NCBI RefSeq assembly: GCF_001428505.1
Contig: NZ_LMHU01000005.1
Coordinates: 1-64,000, forward strand
DNA: 64,000 nucleotides
Source of the DNA: Terrabacter sp. Root181
Lineage (GTDB): Bacteria; Actinomycetota; Actinomycetes; Actinomycetales; Dermatophilaceae
Reading direction: 5' to 3'
The position numbers were made by a program, and so were the translations under genes. The notes under the pieces were generated by a model, which was not told the origin of the DNA, did no database searches, and saw nothing but the letters and a program-made list of their open reading frames with translations. This document shows, piece by piece, positions 7,451 through 16,993 of the stretch; position 1 is the first letter of the stretch; each line of letters starts with the position of its first letter.

Positions 7451-9642
7451 GAGGAGGCCTTCGGGGAGGTGATGGTGACGGACACGGGCTGGAGGCGGGC
7501 CGCGTCGGGCCCGGTGAGCAGGACGATCTCGCCCTCGTCGACGCGCGTCGTGAGGTCAGGGCCTGCGTATGCCGTCTGCTCGGCCTGCACGTCGAAGGTG
7601 ACCTCGCGTGCTTGGCCGGGCTCGAGGTCGACGAGCGCCCAGTCGGTGAGCTCGACGAGGGGGCGGGTCACCTGGGCGACGGGGTCGCGGAAGTAGAGCT
7701 GGACCACCTCGCGGCAGGGGCGCCCACCGGTGTTGGTGACGGTGACGGTGAGCGTCGTGGACCCGTCGGTCGTCATCGTCGGCGACGACAGGCCCGGCGC
7801 CCCGTAGTCGACGGTCGTGTAGGACAGGCCGAAGCCGAAGGGCAGCCGCGGGTAGGTGAGGGCGTCGATGTAGCGGCCCTCCTCGTGGTCGACCTCGGCC
7901 CGGATGAGCCGGCCCGTCGGCCGCTGGTGCGTGCTCGTCGGGATGTGGCCCGTCGAGAGCGGGAAGGTCATCGGGAGCCGGCCGTGCGGCTCGGCGTCGC
8001 CGAGCAGGACGTCGGCCAGGGCGGTGCCGGCCTCGACACCGGGGTGCCACACGACGAGCACCGCGTCGGCGAGGTCGAGCAGCTCGGTGAGGTCGAGCGG
8101 GCGGCCCGTGTAGACGACGGCGACGAGCGGCTTGCCGAACGCCGCCACCGCGCGCACCAGCTCGAGCTGGCCCGGAGGCAGGCCGATGTCGACGACGGAC
8201 TGCGCCTCGCCGGAGCGGGACCGGTGCTCGCCGAGGAGCAGCACCGACGTGTCTGCCGCGCGCGCCTGCATCAGGGTCACGTCGGGGAAGCGGCCGTCGA
8301 CGACCGTGACGCGGTCGCCCAGGCGCTCGCGCAGGGCCGCCCCGGGGGTCACCACCTCCTCGCCGCGGCCGTCGAGGACCCACGTGCCGAGCAGTGCATC
8401 GCCGTCGTCGACAAAGGGCCCTGACAGCAGGACGCGTCCGGCGGCGTCGCCGAGCGGCAGGACGCCGTCGTTCTTGACGAGCACGTGCGCCGCCCGGGCC
8501 GCACGGAGGGCGACGGCCCGGCTCCCGGAGGTCGGCGCGTTCGAGGCACCCGGCCGGGCGGCATACGGACGCTCGAAGAGCCCGAGGCGGAACTTGAGCC
8601 GCAGCACGCGACGGACGGCATCATCGACGAGCGCGAGGTCGACCTCTCCCGACTCGACGAGCCCCTCGAGGTGCTCGAGGTAGGCGCCGCTGACCATGTC
8701 GAGGTCGACGCCCGCCCGGATGGCGAGGGCAGCGGCCTCCCGCTTGTCGGCGGCGACGCCCTGGAAGACGATCTGGCCGATGCCGTTCCAGTCGGCGACG
8801 ACGACACCGTCGAAGCCCCACTCGCCCTTGAGGACCTCGCGGACGAGGTGCTCGTGGGCGTGCATCGGTATGCCGTCGACGTCGTTGAAGGCCGCCATGA
8901 CGGTGAGGACGCCGGCGTCCAAGGCCGAGCGGAACGGGCGCAGGTGCAGGTTGCGCAGGGTGTTCTCGCCGACGCTGACCGTGTCGTAGTCGCGGCCACC
9001 GGCGGCGAGGCCGTAGCCGACGAAGTGCTTGGCGCACGCCGCCAGCCGGTCGGGGTCGCTCGGGTCGTCGCCCTGGAAGCCGCGGACGAGCGAAGCGGCC
9101 AGGCGGCCCGAGAGCACCGGCGTCTCGCCGAGCGACTCGGCGACCCGGCCCCAGCGCGGCTCCTCGGAGATGTCGACCATCGGCGTGAAGGTCCACGCCA
9201 CCCCGTCGACGACGGCCTCGCGCGCCGCGACCTCGCCGATCTCCTCGGCGACGTCGGGGTCGAAGGAGGCGGCGATGCCGAGCGGGATCGGCGCGACGGT
9301 GCGGTGGCCGTGGATGACGTCGCGGCCGAAGAGCAGCGGGATGCCGAGGCGGCTGCCCTCGACGGCGTGGCGCTGGGCGGCGTCGATGTTGCCGACGAGC
9401 ACGCCCTCGTCGCGCTCGTTGCCGCCGGTCGGGCCGGACGCGTAGAGGCTCGAGCTGATCCGGCCGGCCGCGATCTCGCCGGCATCGGCCTCGGGGTCGA
9501 TGTTGGCGACCTGGTGGGTCTGGCCGACCTTCTCGGCCAGGGTCATCTCGGTCATGAGGAGGTCGATGCGCTCCTCGACGGGCAGCGTGGCATCGAGCCA
9601 CGGCCGCTGCTGGGTGGGCGGCGTGGCGGTGACGTCAGTCAT
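7447..9642 (-). CDS. GH3 beta-glucosidase
   Basis: A 731-residue family 3 glycoside hydrolase, which removes terminal beta-linked glucose. Family landmarks appear in order: G-R-D-V-I-H-G (106-112), K-H-F-V-G-Y-G (205-211), and the nucleophile Asp284 in V-V-V-A-D-W-N-G. A middle alpha/beta sandwich follows, then a fibronectin-III-like C-terminal domain (about 600-700). No signal peptide is seen, so it is intracellular. It lies 1 base downstream of the GH94 gene and overlaps the GH35 gene by 4. In the described Listeria beta-1,2-glucan locus a GH3 enzyme accompanies the long GH94 phosphorylase, which supports action on sophoro-oligosaccharides. Confidence 0.92.
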   Translation of the reverse strand: MTDVTATPPTQQRPWLDATLPVEERIDLLMTEMTLAEKVGQTHQVANIDPEADAGEIAAGRISSSLYASGPTGGNERDEGVLVGNIDAAQRHAVEGSRLGIPLLFGRDVIHGHRTVAPIPLGIAASFDPDVAEEIGEVAAREAVVDGVAWTFTPMVDISEEPRWGRVAESLGETPVLSGRLAASLVRGFQGDDPSDPDRLAACAKHFVGYGLAAGGRDYDTVSVGENTLRNLHLRPFRSALDAGVLTVMAAFNDVDGIPMHAHEHLVREVLKGEWGFDGVVVADWNGIGQIVFQGVAADKREAAALAIRAGVDLDMVSGAYLEHLEGLVESGEVDLALVDDAVRRVLRLKFRLGLFERPYAARPGASNAPTSGSRAVALRAARAAHVLVKNDGVLPLGDAAGRVLLSGPFVDDGDALLGTWVLDGRGEEVVTPGAALRERLGDRVTVVDGRFPDVTLMQARAADTSVLLLGEHRSRSGEAQSVVDIGLPPGQLELVRAVAAFGKPLVAVVYTGRPLDLTELLDLADAVLVVWHPGVEAGTALADVLLGDAEPHGRLPMTFPLSTGHIPTSTHQRPTGRLIRAEVDHEEGRYIDALTYPRLPFGFGLSYTTVDYGAPGLSSPTMTTDGSTTLTVTVTNTGGRPCREVVQLYFRDPVAQVTRPLVELTDWALVDLEPGQAREVTFDVQAEQTAYAGPDLTTRVDEGEIVLLTGPDAARLQPVSVTITSPKASS

Positions 9643-9643
9643 G

Positions 9644-12600
9644 TCAGTGGGTCTCCACGAGAATCTCGATGGTGGGTTCGGTGGTCCGGGTGCCGTGGTC
9701 GCCGTCCGGCGCCGGGGCCGCGAGCAGGTCGGCGGCCCGCACGGCCGCTCCCGCCCGGCGGTAGGGGTTGGTCAGCGGGCGCAGGCGCAGCTCGCGCCCA
9801 CCCACGCAGACCCGCCGGACGCCGTGGCCCACGGGCCCGACGACGTAGCGGACCGTGAGGTCGCTGCCGGCGAGCGGCAACCGGGCCGTGAGCTCGCTCG
9901 CCCCCGTCTCGCCGTTCGGCGGCAGCACCGGGTCGATCTCGACGTCGTCGCCGCGCTGCCGGATGCCGAGCAGCACCTCGGTGACGAGGCGGAGCACGAG
10001 TCCGGGGCCGGAGGAGTAGACGCGCCACCCGCCCTCGAGCGGCACGTCGCCGGCCATGAGGGCGGCATACCGCTCGGACGCGTCGTAGCGGTCGGTGAAG
10101 GCGCCGTCGGACGACGAGTAGTAGCACGTCGTCTGGCGCGGGCGGGCTTGTGGCACCAGCGAGTCCAGCCCCACGGGACTCGCCTTGGCGAGGGCGTTGA
10201 GCAGCGCGGCACCGTCACCGACGCGGGCCAGCGCCTCGGCGTAGCGCAGGTGGGCGTGCATGTACATGAGGCCGATCTCGCGGCCCCAGAAGGTGCTCGC
10301 CTCGGCGCGCTGGAAGACCGTCATCGGCCCGCCGACGTAGCTGACCGGGCGGTCGAAGAGACGCGCGCCGTCAGGCCCGAGGAGGTGCTCCTCGGTGAGG
10401 TCGAGGTGGTGGCGGGCCTGCTCGGGCGTCAGCAGGTCGGCGCCGATCGCGTGGATCCAGGGCAGCACGCCGTAGCGCAGGCCGGTGCGCTCGTCGGTGG
10501 GGTGGACGAGCGGCTCGAGGCGGCCGTCCTCGTGCTGCAGCAGGTAGCCGGGAAGCACGGGGTCGGAGGCGAGCTGGTCGAGCAGGGCGTCGTGGGTGCG
10601 CTCGGCGAGCTCGTCCGCGTCGGCGGCGAGCGCCGTCGTGCCGCCCGGTGCACCGACCGCGTGGAGCCCCTCGGCGAGGGTGCGCAGCGACTGCGTCTGG
10701 AGCACGGCCGTCCACGTGGAGACGAGGTGGGCGGCGAGGTGCGGGTCGGCCGGCTGGAGCGAGTCGTTCCAGTCGCCGTGGCCGTATGCCGGCAGCGGGC
10801 TCCCGGGGACCGTGCTCTCGGCGATGCGCGCCACGGCACGCCGCAGGTGCTCGGCCACGGTCGCCGGCTCGCCGAGCGCGTCGTCGCCGACGAACGCGAC
10901 CGTCTCGTCGAGGAGGCTCGCGTCACCGGTCGTGCGCAGGTAGTCGCCGGCCGCGAGGACGGGCCAGAAGACGACGTCGCCGTGCGAGTCCTGCTGGCCG
11001 GTCTCGGGTAGCGGGGGGAGGAACTCGAACGCCTGCGGCCAGTCGCCGCGGGCGTTCTGTGCGCGGAAGACGCGCAGCAGCACGTCGCGGACGGCGTCCT
11101 GCCGACCGAGCGCGGTCAGCAGGCCGACCGGTCCCTGGCAGACGTCGCGTGTGCCCCACGCGCCGCCGGAGAACTGCTCGAGGCCGCGCGGCGAGAGGTA
11201 GTGGACGAAGGCGTTGTGCGCGAACCACGGCAGAGCGGCGGAGAGGTTCGCGGCCTGGGACCCGGCGTCGCCGAGCGATGACCCGTCGAGGCTGACCGCG
11301 TGGCCGGCCTTGTCCCAGAAAGCCGCTCCGAGGTGCTCGCCGGTGGGGACGACCTCGCCGACCGCCGCGTCACCGGCCCCCGGCGCGGAGCCGACGACGA
11401 CCTCGAGCTGCTCGCTCGGGTCGAACAGGACGGTGACCCAGCCCGGGCCGCGCCCGACGCCGTCGGCCTGGAGCCGGGCGTCGCCGACCTGCGGCGTGCC
11501 CGGGCCGGTCCACGAGATGCGCCACGGCCTCGGGTCGTGCGCCGTCGTGACCTCGACGTGGTCGCCCTCGGTCGCCACAGAGGGTGCCTCGGAAAGGTCG
11601 TCGGCCACCTGCATGGCGAGGAGCACCCGGCGCGGGGCCGCGCCGCGCTGCCCGACCGACAGCGTCAGGGCGTGCTCGTCGGCGGGGGCGCTCGAGGTCA
11701 CGGTGAGCAGGGGACCGGACGCGGCGGCATACCACCACGTGCAGTGGTCGAGCCCGGTGAACCACGCGCTCGGCGTCTCGAGAAGGCTCCAGGTGCCGTC
11801 GGCGTCCTCGACGAAGAGCCGGAGGCCGTGGGCGCGCTGGAGGCCGAGGTAGGTGCGGCGACCCGTCACGACGGGGTTGCGTCCGACGTGCCCGCGGGTG
11901 ATCTGCGAGTGGAAGGTGCCGGCCATCCAGACCGTCGACGCGAGGGAGCGCGAGTCGGGGGTGAAGGCGTCGCCCGTGCGGAGCAGGTGCCCGTGCGGGC
12001 GCAGGACCGCGAGCTCCTTGGCGGGCGTGACGAGCTGGCCGCCGCGGACGGTCCACGCCAGCTCGGTGCCGTCGTCGGCCGACTCGACGCGGGTCCGACC
12101 GTCGAGCAGGCCGGCGTCGTCGAGCTCGGCGCGGTCGAGGGGCCGCGACGCGAAGCCGGGGCTGGAGGACCACAGGGTCGCAGGGGTCGCGGCGTCGGCC
12201 CTGTCACCCGCCCTGTCACCCGCCCCGTCACCCGCGCCCCGCCGGCCGTGGGCGCCGTCGCCCGCCGGCGCCCACGGGGTCGGAGTGGCGGCCAGTGCGA
12301 CGTCGGCCCAGCGGGCGTCGGCGTCGGACGTGGCCTCGGGATGGTCCTCGAGGACGATGCCCCAGAAGCCGGTGCGGTGGGTGTCGGCCGGTGCGATGAG
12401 GGCCGGGGCGTCCTGCAGGGCGATGAGCGAGTGCTCGTGCTGGAGGCGCGCGCTCGGCAGCTCCGGGGCGTCGAGCCCGGGCCAGGCCACGCCGCGCCCG
12501 GTGCGCTCGACGAGCTGGAGGGCGTCGGTCGCCCAGCCGGCGCCCGTGCCGACCGTGCCGACCATGAGCCACGGCACGCGCTCGCCGGGCATGTTCTGAC

Positions 12601-13123
12601 GGACCGCGACCGCGGTGCCGTGGTCGGCCGTCGCGACCGGGGTGATGTCGAGGTACTGGCTGACGTAGTACTCGTTCACGCGGACGTTGCCGAGGGGCGC
12701 GAGGGCGGGGTCGTGGGTCAGGAGCGCGTCGGCCGTCACGGGCTCGCCCGTCGTGTTCGTCAGCTCGAGGTCCCAGTGCCACGTCGGCGTGGCCGGTGAC
12801 CCGTCACCGAGCTGGAGGGTGAGGGAGTAGGCGAGTCCCTCGTGCCGGCCCCTGACGGTGACGGAGCCGTCGCCCGGGGTGACCACCGAGCCGCTGCCGG
12901 GCCCCAGCAGGGCCCGACGACGTATGCCGTCCGGCCGGTGCACGCGCAGGTGCACGTTCGTCAGGCCCGCCTCTGCGACGGTCGCGGGGTGCAGCAGCAG
13001 GCTGGTGCCGAAGGCCTCGAGACGGCGCAAGGCACCGTTGTCGAGCACCTCGGCGGAGAGCGTGGAGCTGCCCTCCGGGGTGAGGACCGTGGGGGCGGTC
13101 AGGACGGCGTTGTCGTCGAGCAC
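9644..13123 (-). CDS. Long GH94 phosphorylase, probable 1,2-beta-oligoglucan phosphorylase
   Basis: An 1159-residue inverting phosphorylase of GH94. The N-terminal half is beta-sandwich-like. The (alpha/alpha)6 catalytic half contains the signature G-G-A-W-G-T-R-D-V-C-Q-G-P with the probable acid Asp near residue 660, then Q-Q-D-S-H-G-D-V-V-F-W-P. Cellobiose phosphorylases are near 820 residues; a length around 1100 with this motif is typical of 1,2-beta-oligoglucan phosphorylase, which splits sophoro-oligosaccharides with phosphate to glucose-1-phosphate. The start is GTG at 13123 with a GTAGGA site 7 bases before. A tandem 12-bp repeat inserts Gly-Asp-rich residues near position 300. It is the first gene of the leftward operon, behind a LacI-type operator. 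Confidence 0.85.
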   Translation of the reverse strand: MLDDNAVLTAPTVLTPEGSSTLSAEVLDNGALRRLEAFGTSLLLHPATVAEAGLTNVHLRVHRPDGIRRRALLGPGSGSVVTPGDGSVTVRGRHEGLAYSLTLQLGDGSPATPTWHWDLELTNTTGEPVTADALLTHDPALAPLGNVRVNEYYVSQYLDITPVATADHGTAVAVRQNMPGERVPWLMVGTVGTGAGWATDALQLVERTGRGVAWPGLDAPELPSARLQHEHSLIALQDAPALIAPADTHRTGFWGIVLEDHPEATSDADARWADVALAATPTPWAPAGDGAHGRRGAGDGAGDRAGDRADAATPATLWSSSPGFASRPLDRAELDDAGLLDGRTRVESADDGTELAWTVRGGQLVTPAKELAVLRPHGHLLRTGDAFTPDSRSLASTVWMAGTFHSQITRGHVGRNPVVTGRRTYLGLQRAHGLRLFVEDADGTWSLLETPSAWFTGLDHCTWWYAAASGPLLTVTSSAPADEHALTLSVGQRGAAPRRVLLAMQVADDLSEAPSVATEGDHVEVTTAHDPRPWRISWTGPGTPQVGDARLQADGVGRGPGWVTVLFDPSEQLEVVVGSAPGAGDAAVGEVVPTGEHLGAAFWDKAGHAVSLDGSSLGDAGSQAANLSAALPWFAHNAFVHYLSPRGLEQFSGGAWGTRDVCQGPVGLLTALGRQDAVRDVLLRVFRAQNARGDWPQAFEFLPPLPETGQQDSHGDVVFWPVLAAGDYLRTTGDASLLDETVAFVGDDALGEPATVAEHLRRAVARIAESTVPGSPLPAYGHGDWNDSLQPADPHLAAHLVSTWTAVLQTQSLRTLAEGLHAVGAPGGTTALAADADELAERTHDALLDQLASDPVLPGYLLQHEDGRLEPLVHPTDERTGLRYGVLPWIHAIGADLLTPEQARHHLDLTEEHLLGPDGARLFDRPVSYVGGPMTVFQRAEASTFWGREIGLMYMHAHLRYAEALARVGDGAALLNALAKASPVGLDSLVPQARPRQTTCYYSSSDGAFTDRYDASERYAALMAGDVPLEGGWRVYSSGPGLVLRLVTEVLLGIRQRGDDVEIDPVLPPNGETGASELTARLPLAGSDLTVRYVVGPVGHGVRRVCVGGRELRLRPLTNPYRRAGAAVRAADLLAAPAPDGDHGTRTTEPTIEILVETH
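12198..12233. repeat. Three tandem 12-bp units inside the GH94 gene
   Basis: The unit GCCCTGTCACCC is present twice exactly and once with a single change (CCC-C-GTCACCC). It encodes a repeated Gly-(Asp)-Gly/Arg-Ala tract on the minus strand, in a predicted linker between the beta-sandwich and later domains. It is in frame and may vary in copy number. Confidence 0.8.
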
Positions 13124-13149
13124 CTTTCATTCCTACCAGCGGGCCTGAT

Positions 13150-13165
13150 TTCGCTCCAGAGCGAA
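13150..13165. promoter_or_regulatory. Candidate LacI operator before the GH94 operon
   Basis: TTCGCT-CCAG-AGCGAA forms a 6-bp dyad with a 4-base centre, 27 bases upstream of the GH94 start. Its internal word CTCCAGAGCG (13154-13163) recurs exactly at 13229-13238, directly against the -35 of the divergent transporter promoter. One LacI regulator, presumably that at 19017, could thus control both operons. Confidence 0.65.
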
Positions 13166-13238
13166 TCCCCTTGAAAACAAATGAAAGTCAGGGCACGCAC
13201 AAAGGACCCCATGAAAGTAGTTACATGCCTCCAGAGCG

Positions 13239-13267
13239 TTGACAGTCGTCATGAGCGCGCCCATAAC
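13239..13267 (+). promoter_or_regulatory. Promoter of the Dpp-type ABC operon
   Basis: TTGACA (13239-13244), a 17-base spacer and CATAAC (13262-13267) match the housekeeping promoter pattern. The word CTCCAGAGCG abuts the -35 box, consistent with repression by the operator-binding protein. The leader is about 40 bases and holds the GGAGG site of the first gene. Confidence 0.75.
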
Positions 13268-13312
13268 CTGACGGAAATCCCGCCCTTGATGAAGGACTGA
13301 CGGAGGTCTGCA

Positions 13313-14995
13313 ATGACGCTGACTCGCACGAAACCCCTGTTGATCGTGACCGGCCTCACCGCCGCCCTGGCCCTGACCGGCTGTGCCGGCAGTGCGAAAC
13401 AGAAGGAGAGCGACGGCGCAGCCGGCGCCGGCGGGATGATCCCCCAGCTGACGTTCCCCTCGGAGGCAGATGCGTCCGTCGGCAGCCTCGCGAACTACAA
13501 CCCCTACGCACCGAAGCCGCTGACGACGACGTGGCTCTACGAGCAGCTCATCGTCCGCAACGCGCTCACCTGCGAGGAGACTCCGTGGCTGGCCGAGAAG
13601 GCCACCTGGGAGGGTGGCGAGAAGCTCACCTTCGACATCCGGCAGGGCGTCAAGTGGACTGACGGCCAGCCGTTCACCGCCAAGGACGTCGCCTTCACCT
13701 TCAACCTCATGAAGCAGTATCCGGCGCTCGACAAGCCCGGTGTCTGGACGTCGACCTTCGGTGCGCCGGCCACCAGCGTGACGGCGGAGGGCAACAAGGT
13801 GGTCTTCGCCTTCTCCGGCAACGCCGCGCCCAAGTACGACGGGATCATCGCGTCGAAGATCCTGCCCGAGCACATCTACTCGAAGGTCGGCGACCCGACC
13901 AAGTACGTCGACAAGACGCCCGTGTCCACCGGCCCCTTCAAGGTGGGCAGCTTCAACGGCCGCCAGCTCGTCCTCGAGCGCCGGCCGGACTACTGGCAGG
14001 CCGACAAGATCAAGGTGAAGAAGCTCGTCCTCGAGGGCCAGTACGACGCCTCGCAGGCGGCTCTCAAGCTGCGGTCCGGTCAGCTCGACGCCTACTTCGG
14101 TGAGATCCCCAACCCGGAGAAGACCTTCGTCAGCGCGGACCCCAAGAACAACCACTTCTACTACGCGCCCAACGGGATGTCGGTGCTCACGGGCAACAAC
14201 GAGAAGCCGCCGTTCAACGACGCCAAGTTCCGCGAGGCCATCTCCTACGCCATGAACAAGCAGGAGATGTCGCTCAAGGCCACCTACGGCGTCATGAAGC
14301 CGGCGAGCCAGACCGGCCTCAAGCTGCCGTCCATGGACAAGCTGCTCCCTGCGCAGTACGCCGGCAAGGACACCGTCATGCCGTACGACCTCGCGAAGGC
14401 GGGCGAGCTGCTCGACGCCGCGGGCTACAAGAAGGGGCCCGACGGCAAGCGCACGAACCCGGACGGCTCGCCGCTCACGGTCAACTTCTCGGTGCAGGCC
14501 GGCTGGATCGACTACCAGGCCGTCGCCGACGTGGCGGTCAAGGGGCTGAACGACCTCGGCATCACGTCCAAGGTCACCGCTTCCGCACCGGACTCGGTGG
14601 ACGGTCAGAAGAAGACCGGCGACTACCAGCTGATGATCGAGTACCTGCACGGTGGTTGCGAGCTCGCCAAGAACCTCGGCACCAAGCTCTCGAGCACCCA
14701 GATCCCGACGAAGACCGAGGTGCTGCCCAACGTCCAGCGCTTCAAGGACCCGGCGGTCGACGCGGCGGTCACGAAGCTCGCCGGCGACACGGACCGGGAG
14801 AGCCAGAAGACCGATCTCGCGCCCCTGGTCGACACGATGATGACGCAGTACCCGGTCACGTCGCTGATCTACGCCCCGGCCCGCGTCATCTACCGCACGG
14901 ACAAGGCGGTCGGCTGGCCGAGCGAGCAGGACCCGTATGCGAACCCGCAGGACGACAAGCTCCTCATGCTGACCCACCTCACCGCCCCGCAGTGA
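13313..14995 (+). CDS. ABC substrate-binding lipoprotein, family 5
   Basis: A 560-residue extracellular solute-binding protein of the Dpp/Opp (SBP_bac_5) type. It has a signal peptide with lipobox L-T-G-C (Cys about residue 24), so it is lipid-anchored outside the membrane. Family patterns include F-T-A-K-D-V-A-F-T-F and the long two-lobed layout. Although this family is named for peptides, many actinobacterial members bind oligosaccharides, and the divergent GH94/GH3/GH35 operon suggests a beta-glucan oligomer. The ATG at 13313 follows GGAGG. It is the first gene of a four-gene importer operon. Confidence 0.88.
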   Translation: MTLTRTKPLLIVTGLTAALALTGCAGSAKQKESDGAAGAGGMIPQLTFPSEADASVGSLANYNPYAPKPLTTTWLYEQLIVRNALTCEETPWLAEKATWEGGEKLTFDIRQGVKWTDGQPFTAKDVAFTFNLMKQYPALDKPGVWTSTFGAPATSVTAEGNKVVFAFSGNAAPKYDGIIASKILPEHIYSKVGDPTKYVDKTPVSTGPFKVGSFNGRQLVLERRPDYWQADKIKVKKLVLEGQYDASQAALKLRSGQLDAYFGEIPNPEKTFVSADPKNNHFYYAPNGMSVLTGNNEKPPFNDAKFREAISYAMNKQEMSLKATYGVMKPASQTGLKLPSMDKLLPAQYAGKDTVMPYDLAKAGELLDAAGYKKGPDGKRTNPDGSPLTVNFSVQAGWIDYQAVADVAVKGLNDLGITSKVTASAPDSVDGQKKTGDYQLMIEYLHGGCELAKNLGTKLSSTQIPTKTEVLPNVQRFKDPAVDAAVTKLAGDTDRESQKTDLAPLVDTMMTQYPVTSLIYAPARVIYRTDKAVGWPSEQDPYANPQDDKLLMLTHLTAPQ

Positions 14996-15056
14996 CCATC
15001 TCCATCTCAGTCGGGGCGGCCGCCAAGGTCGCCCCGGCTCGGGCAGGGAGGCCCGC

Positions 15057-16043
15057 ATGACGTACTTCGCGCGGAAGTTCGGCTTCTTCCTGGCCACCCT
15101 CTGGGCGGTCGTCACCCTGAACTTCCTCATCCCACGACTGCAGCCCGGTGACCCGGCGGAGATCATGGTGAAGCGGATGGCCGGCAAGGACGCCGCCCTG
15201 GACCAGGCCCAGGTCGAGGCGATGCGGGCCATGCTCGGCACGCCGACGGATTCGCTGTGGCACCAGTACCTCTCGTATCTGGGCGAGCTCATCCACGGCA
15301 ACTTCGGTCTCTCCTACACCTACTACCCGTTCCCGGTGACAGAGGTCATCGCCCAGGCGTTCTGGTGGACGATCGTGCTCGTGACGGTCGCCCAGGTGCT
15401 CTCGTTCGTCGGTGGGGTCGTGCTCGGGGCGTATGCCGCGTGGCGGCGCAACTCGCGCTTCGACTCGGTGGTGACGCTCGGGTCGACCTTCCTCGGCACC
15501 CTCCAGGTGTTCTGGGTCAGCCTGCTGCTGCTCTACGTCTTCGGCTACAGCCTCGGCTGGTTCCCGACGTCGGGCGGCTACGAGGAGGCGACCCCGGGCT
15601 GGAACTGGCCGTTCATCCAGGAGGCGATCTCGCACTCGTTCCTGCCGGCGTTCGCCCTGCTCATCGTCACACCGATCGGCTGGATCCTCGGCATGCGCAA
15701 CACGATGATCATGAACCTCGGCGAGGACTACATCCGGCTCGCCAAGGCCAAGGGACTCCCCGACCGCGACGTCGCCCTGAAGTACGCCGCGCGAAACGCC
15801 TTGCTGCCCAGCGTCACCGGCTTCGCGCTCGCACTCGGCGGCGTGCTGGGCGGGGCGATCCTCGTCGAGACGGTCTTCGACTACCCCGGCCTCGGACGTC
15901 TCATGGGTGAGGCCGTCGAGCAGAAGGACTACCCGTTGTTGCAGGCGCTCATGCTCCTGACCACGGTCGGCGTGCTCGTCGCCAACCTCGCCGCAGACCT
16001 GCTCTACGGCGTGCTCGACCCACGAGCAAGGAGGGCTGAATGA
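15057..16043 (+). CDS. ABC importer permease, DppB type
   Basis: A 328-residue inner-membrane permease with about six hydrophobic segments. It shows the DppB-family start (F-L-I-P-R-L-Q-P-G-D-P) and the binding-protein-dependent permease loop near residues 215-245 (E-D-Y-I-R-L-A-K-A-K-G-L), which contacts the ATPase. It lies 61 bases after the binding protein, with a GGGAGG ribosome site, and its TGA overlaps the next ATG. It forms the translocation pore with the following DppC-type subunit. Confidence 0.9.
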   Translation: MTYFARKFGFFLATLWAVVTLNFLIPRLQPGDPAEIMVKRMAGKDAALDQAQVEAMRAMLGTPTDSLWHQYLSYLGELIHGNFGLSYTYYPFPVTEVIAQAFWWTIVLVTVAQVLSFVGGVVLGAYAAWRRNSRFDSVVTLGSTFLGTLQVFWVSLLLLYVFGYSLGWFPTSGGYEEATPGWNWPFIQEAISHSFLPAFALLIVTPIGWILGMRNTMIMNLGEDYIRLAKAKGLPDRDVALKYAARNALLPSVTGFALALGGVLGGAILVETVFDYPGLGRLMGEAVEQKDYPLLQALMLLTTVGVLVANLAADLLYGVLDPRARRAE

Positions 16044-16993
16044 TGAACGCCAACACCACCCCCGTACCGACCCCGGGCGAGGACTTCATGGCCGCGGGGG
16101 AGGCCGGCCAGGAGCTCGCCGTCGAGCAGGTCAGCGACGCCGAGACACCTGACCGGTGGTGGCAGGTGATCTGGAGCAGCAGGAAGGCCCGGGTCGGCGT
16201 CATCATCCTCGCGATCTACGTGCTCGTGGCCGTCTTCGCCCCCCTGATCGCCCCCCACGACCCGCTCGACGGCTCGTTCGAGCCGCTCGCCGGCCCGAGC
16301 TCTACCAACTGGCTGGGCACGACGACGAGCGGCCAGGACATCGCGTCTCAGCTGATCTACGGCACCCGGATCTCCTTGCTGGTCGGGCTCTTCGGCGGTC
16401 TCTTCGCCACCGTGATCGCCACCGTCATCGGCCTCATCTCGGGTTACGCGGAGGGCACTCTGCTCGACGACGGGCTGTCCTTCCTGACCAACGTCTTCCT
16501 GGTCATCCCCGTCTTCCCGCTCATCATCACCCTCGTCGCCTACTCGGAGGTGCGCGGACTCTGGCTCATCGTGGGCGTCGTCGCGATCACCTCCTGGGCC
16601 GGAGCGGCCCGTGCGAAGCGCTCCCAGATCATCACGTTGCGCAACCGCGACTTCGTCACCGCGGCGAAGTTCTCGGGCGAGGGAACGTGGCGCATCGTCT
16701 TCCGGGAGATCATGCCCAACATGAGCTCACTCGTGCTGGCGAGCTTCGTCGGTGCCGCGACCGGTGCCATCGCCGCCGAGGCGGGCCTCGCGGCCCTCGG
16801 CCTCGGTGACAGCCGGAGCGTCTCGTGGGGCACCATGCTCTACCAGTCCAACGCGCAGGGGGCCATCGCCCAGGGACTGTGGCTGTGGGTCTTCGTGCCA
16901 GGCCTCGTTCTCGCCATCCTCATGACTGCGACGACGTTCATCAACTTCGGCGTCGACCTGCTGAGCAACCCCCACCTCCGGGAGGACGCATGA
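16040..16993 (+). CDS. ABC importer permease, DppC type
   Basis: A 317-residue permease of the DppC type. A hydrophilic N-terminal tail of about 45 residues is followed by a first membrane helix, the conserved H-D-P-L-D/W-L-G-T-T-x-x-G-Q-D region near residues 75-100, and later helices with the R-N-R-D-F-V-T-A-A-K coupling loop. It overlaps the DppB-type gene by 4 bases (ATGA) and also overlaps the ATPase gene by 4, so all are made together. A second in-frame ATG follows the first directly. Confidence 0.9.
   Translation: MMNANTTPVPTPGEDFMAAGEAGQELAVEQVSDAETPDRWWQVIWSSRKARVGVIILAIYVLVAVFAPLIAPHDPLDGSFEPLAGPSSTNWLGTTTSGQDIASQLIYGTRISLLVGLFGGLFATVIATVIGLISGYAEGTLLDDGLSFLTNVFLVIPVFPLIITLVAYSEVRGLWLIVGVVAITSWAGAARAKRSQIITLRNRDFVTAAKFSGEGTWRIVFREIMPNMSSLVLASFVGAATGAIAAEAGLAALGLGDSRSVSWGTMLYQSNAQGAIAQGLWLWVFVPGLVLAILMTATTFINFGVDLLSNPHLREDA

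Noticed and set aside
11300-12799. 499-codon plus-strand frame inside the GH94 gene
   Set aside because: It is a shadow frame typical of high-GC DNA, with no ribosome site or recognisable motif.
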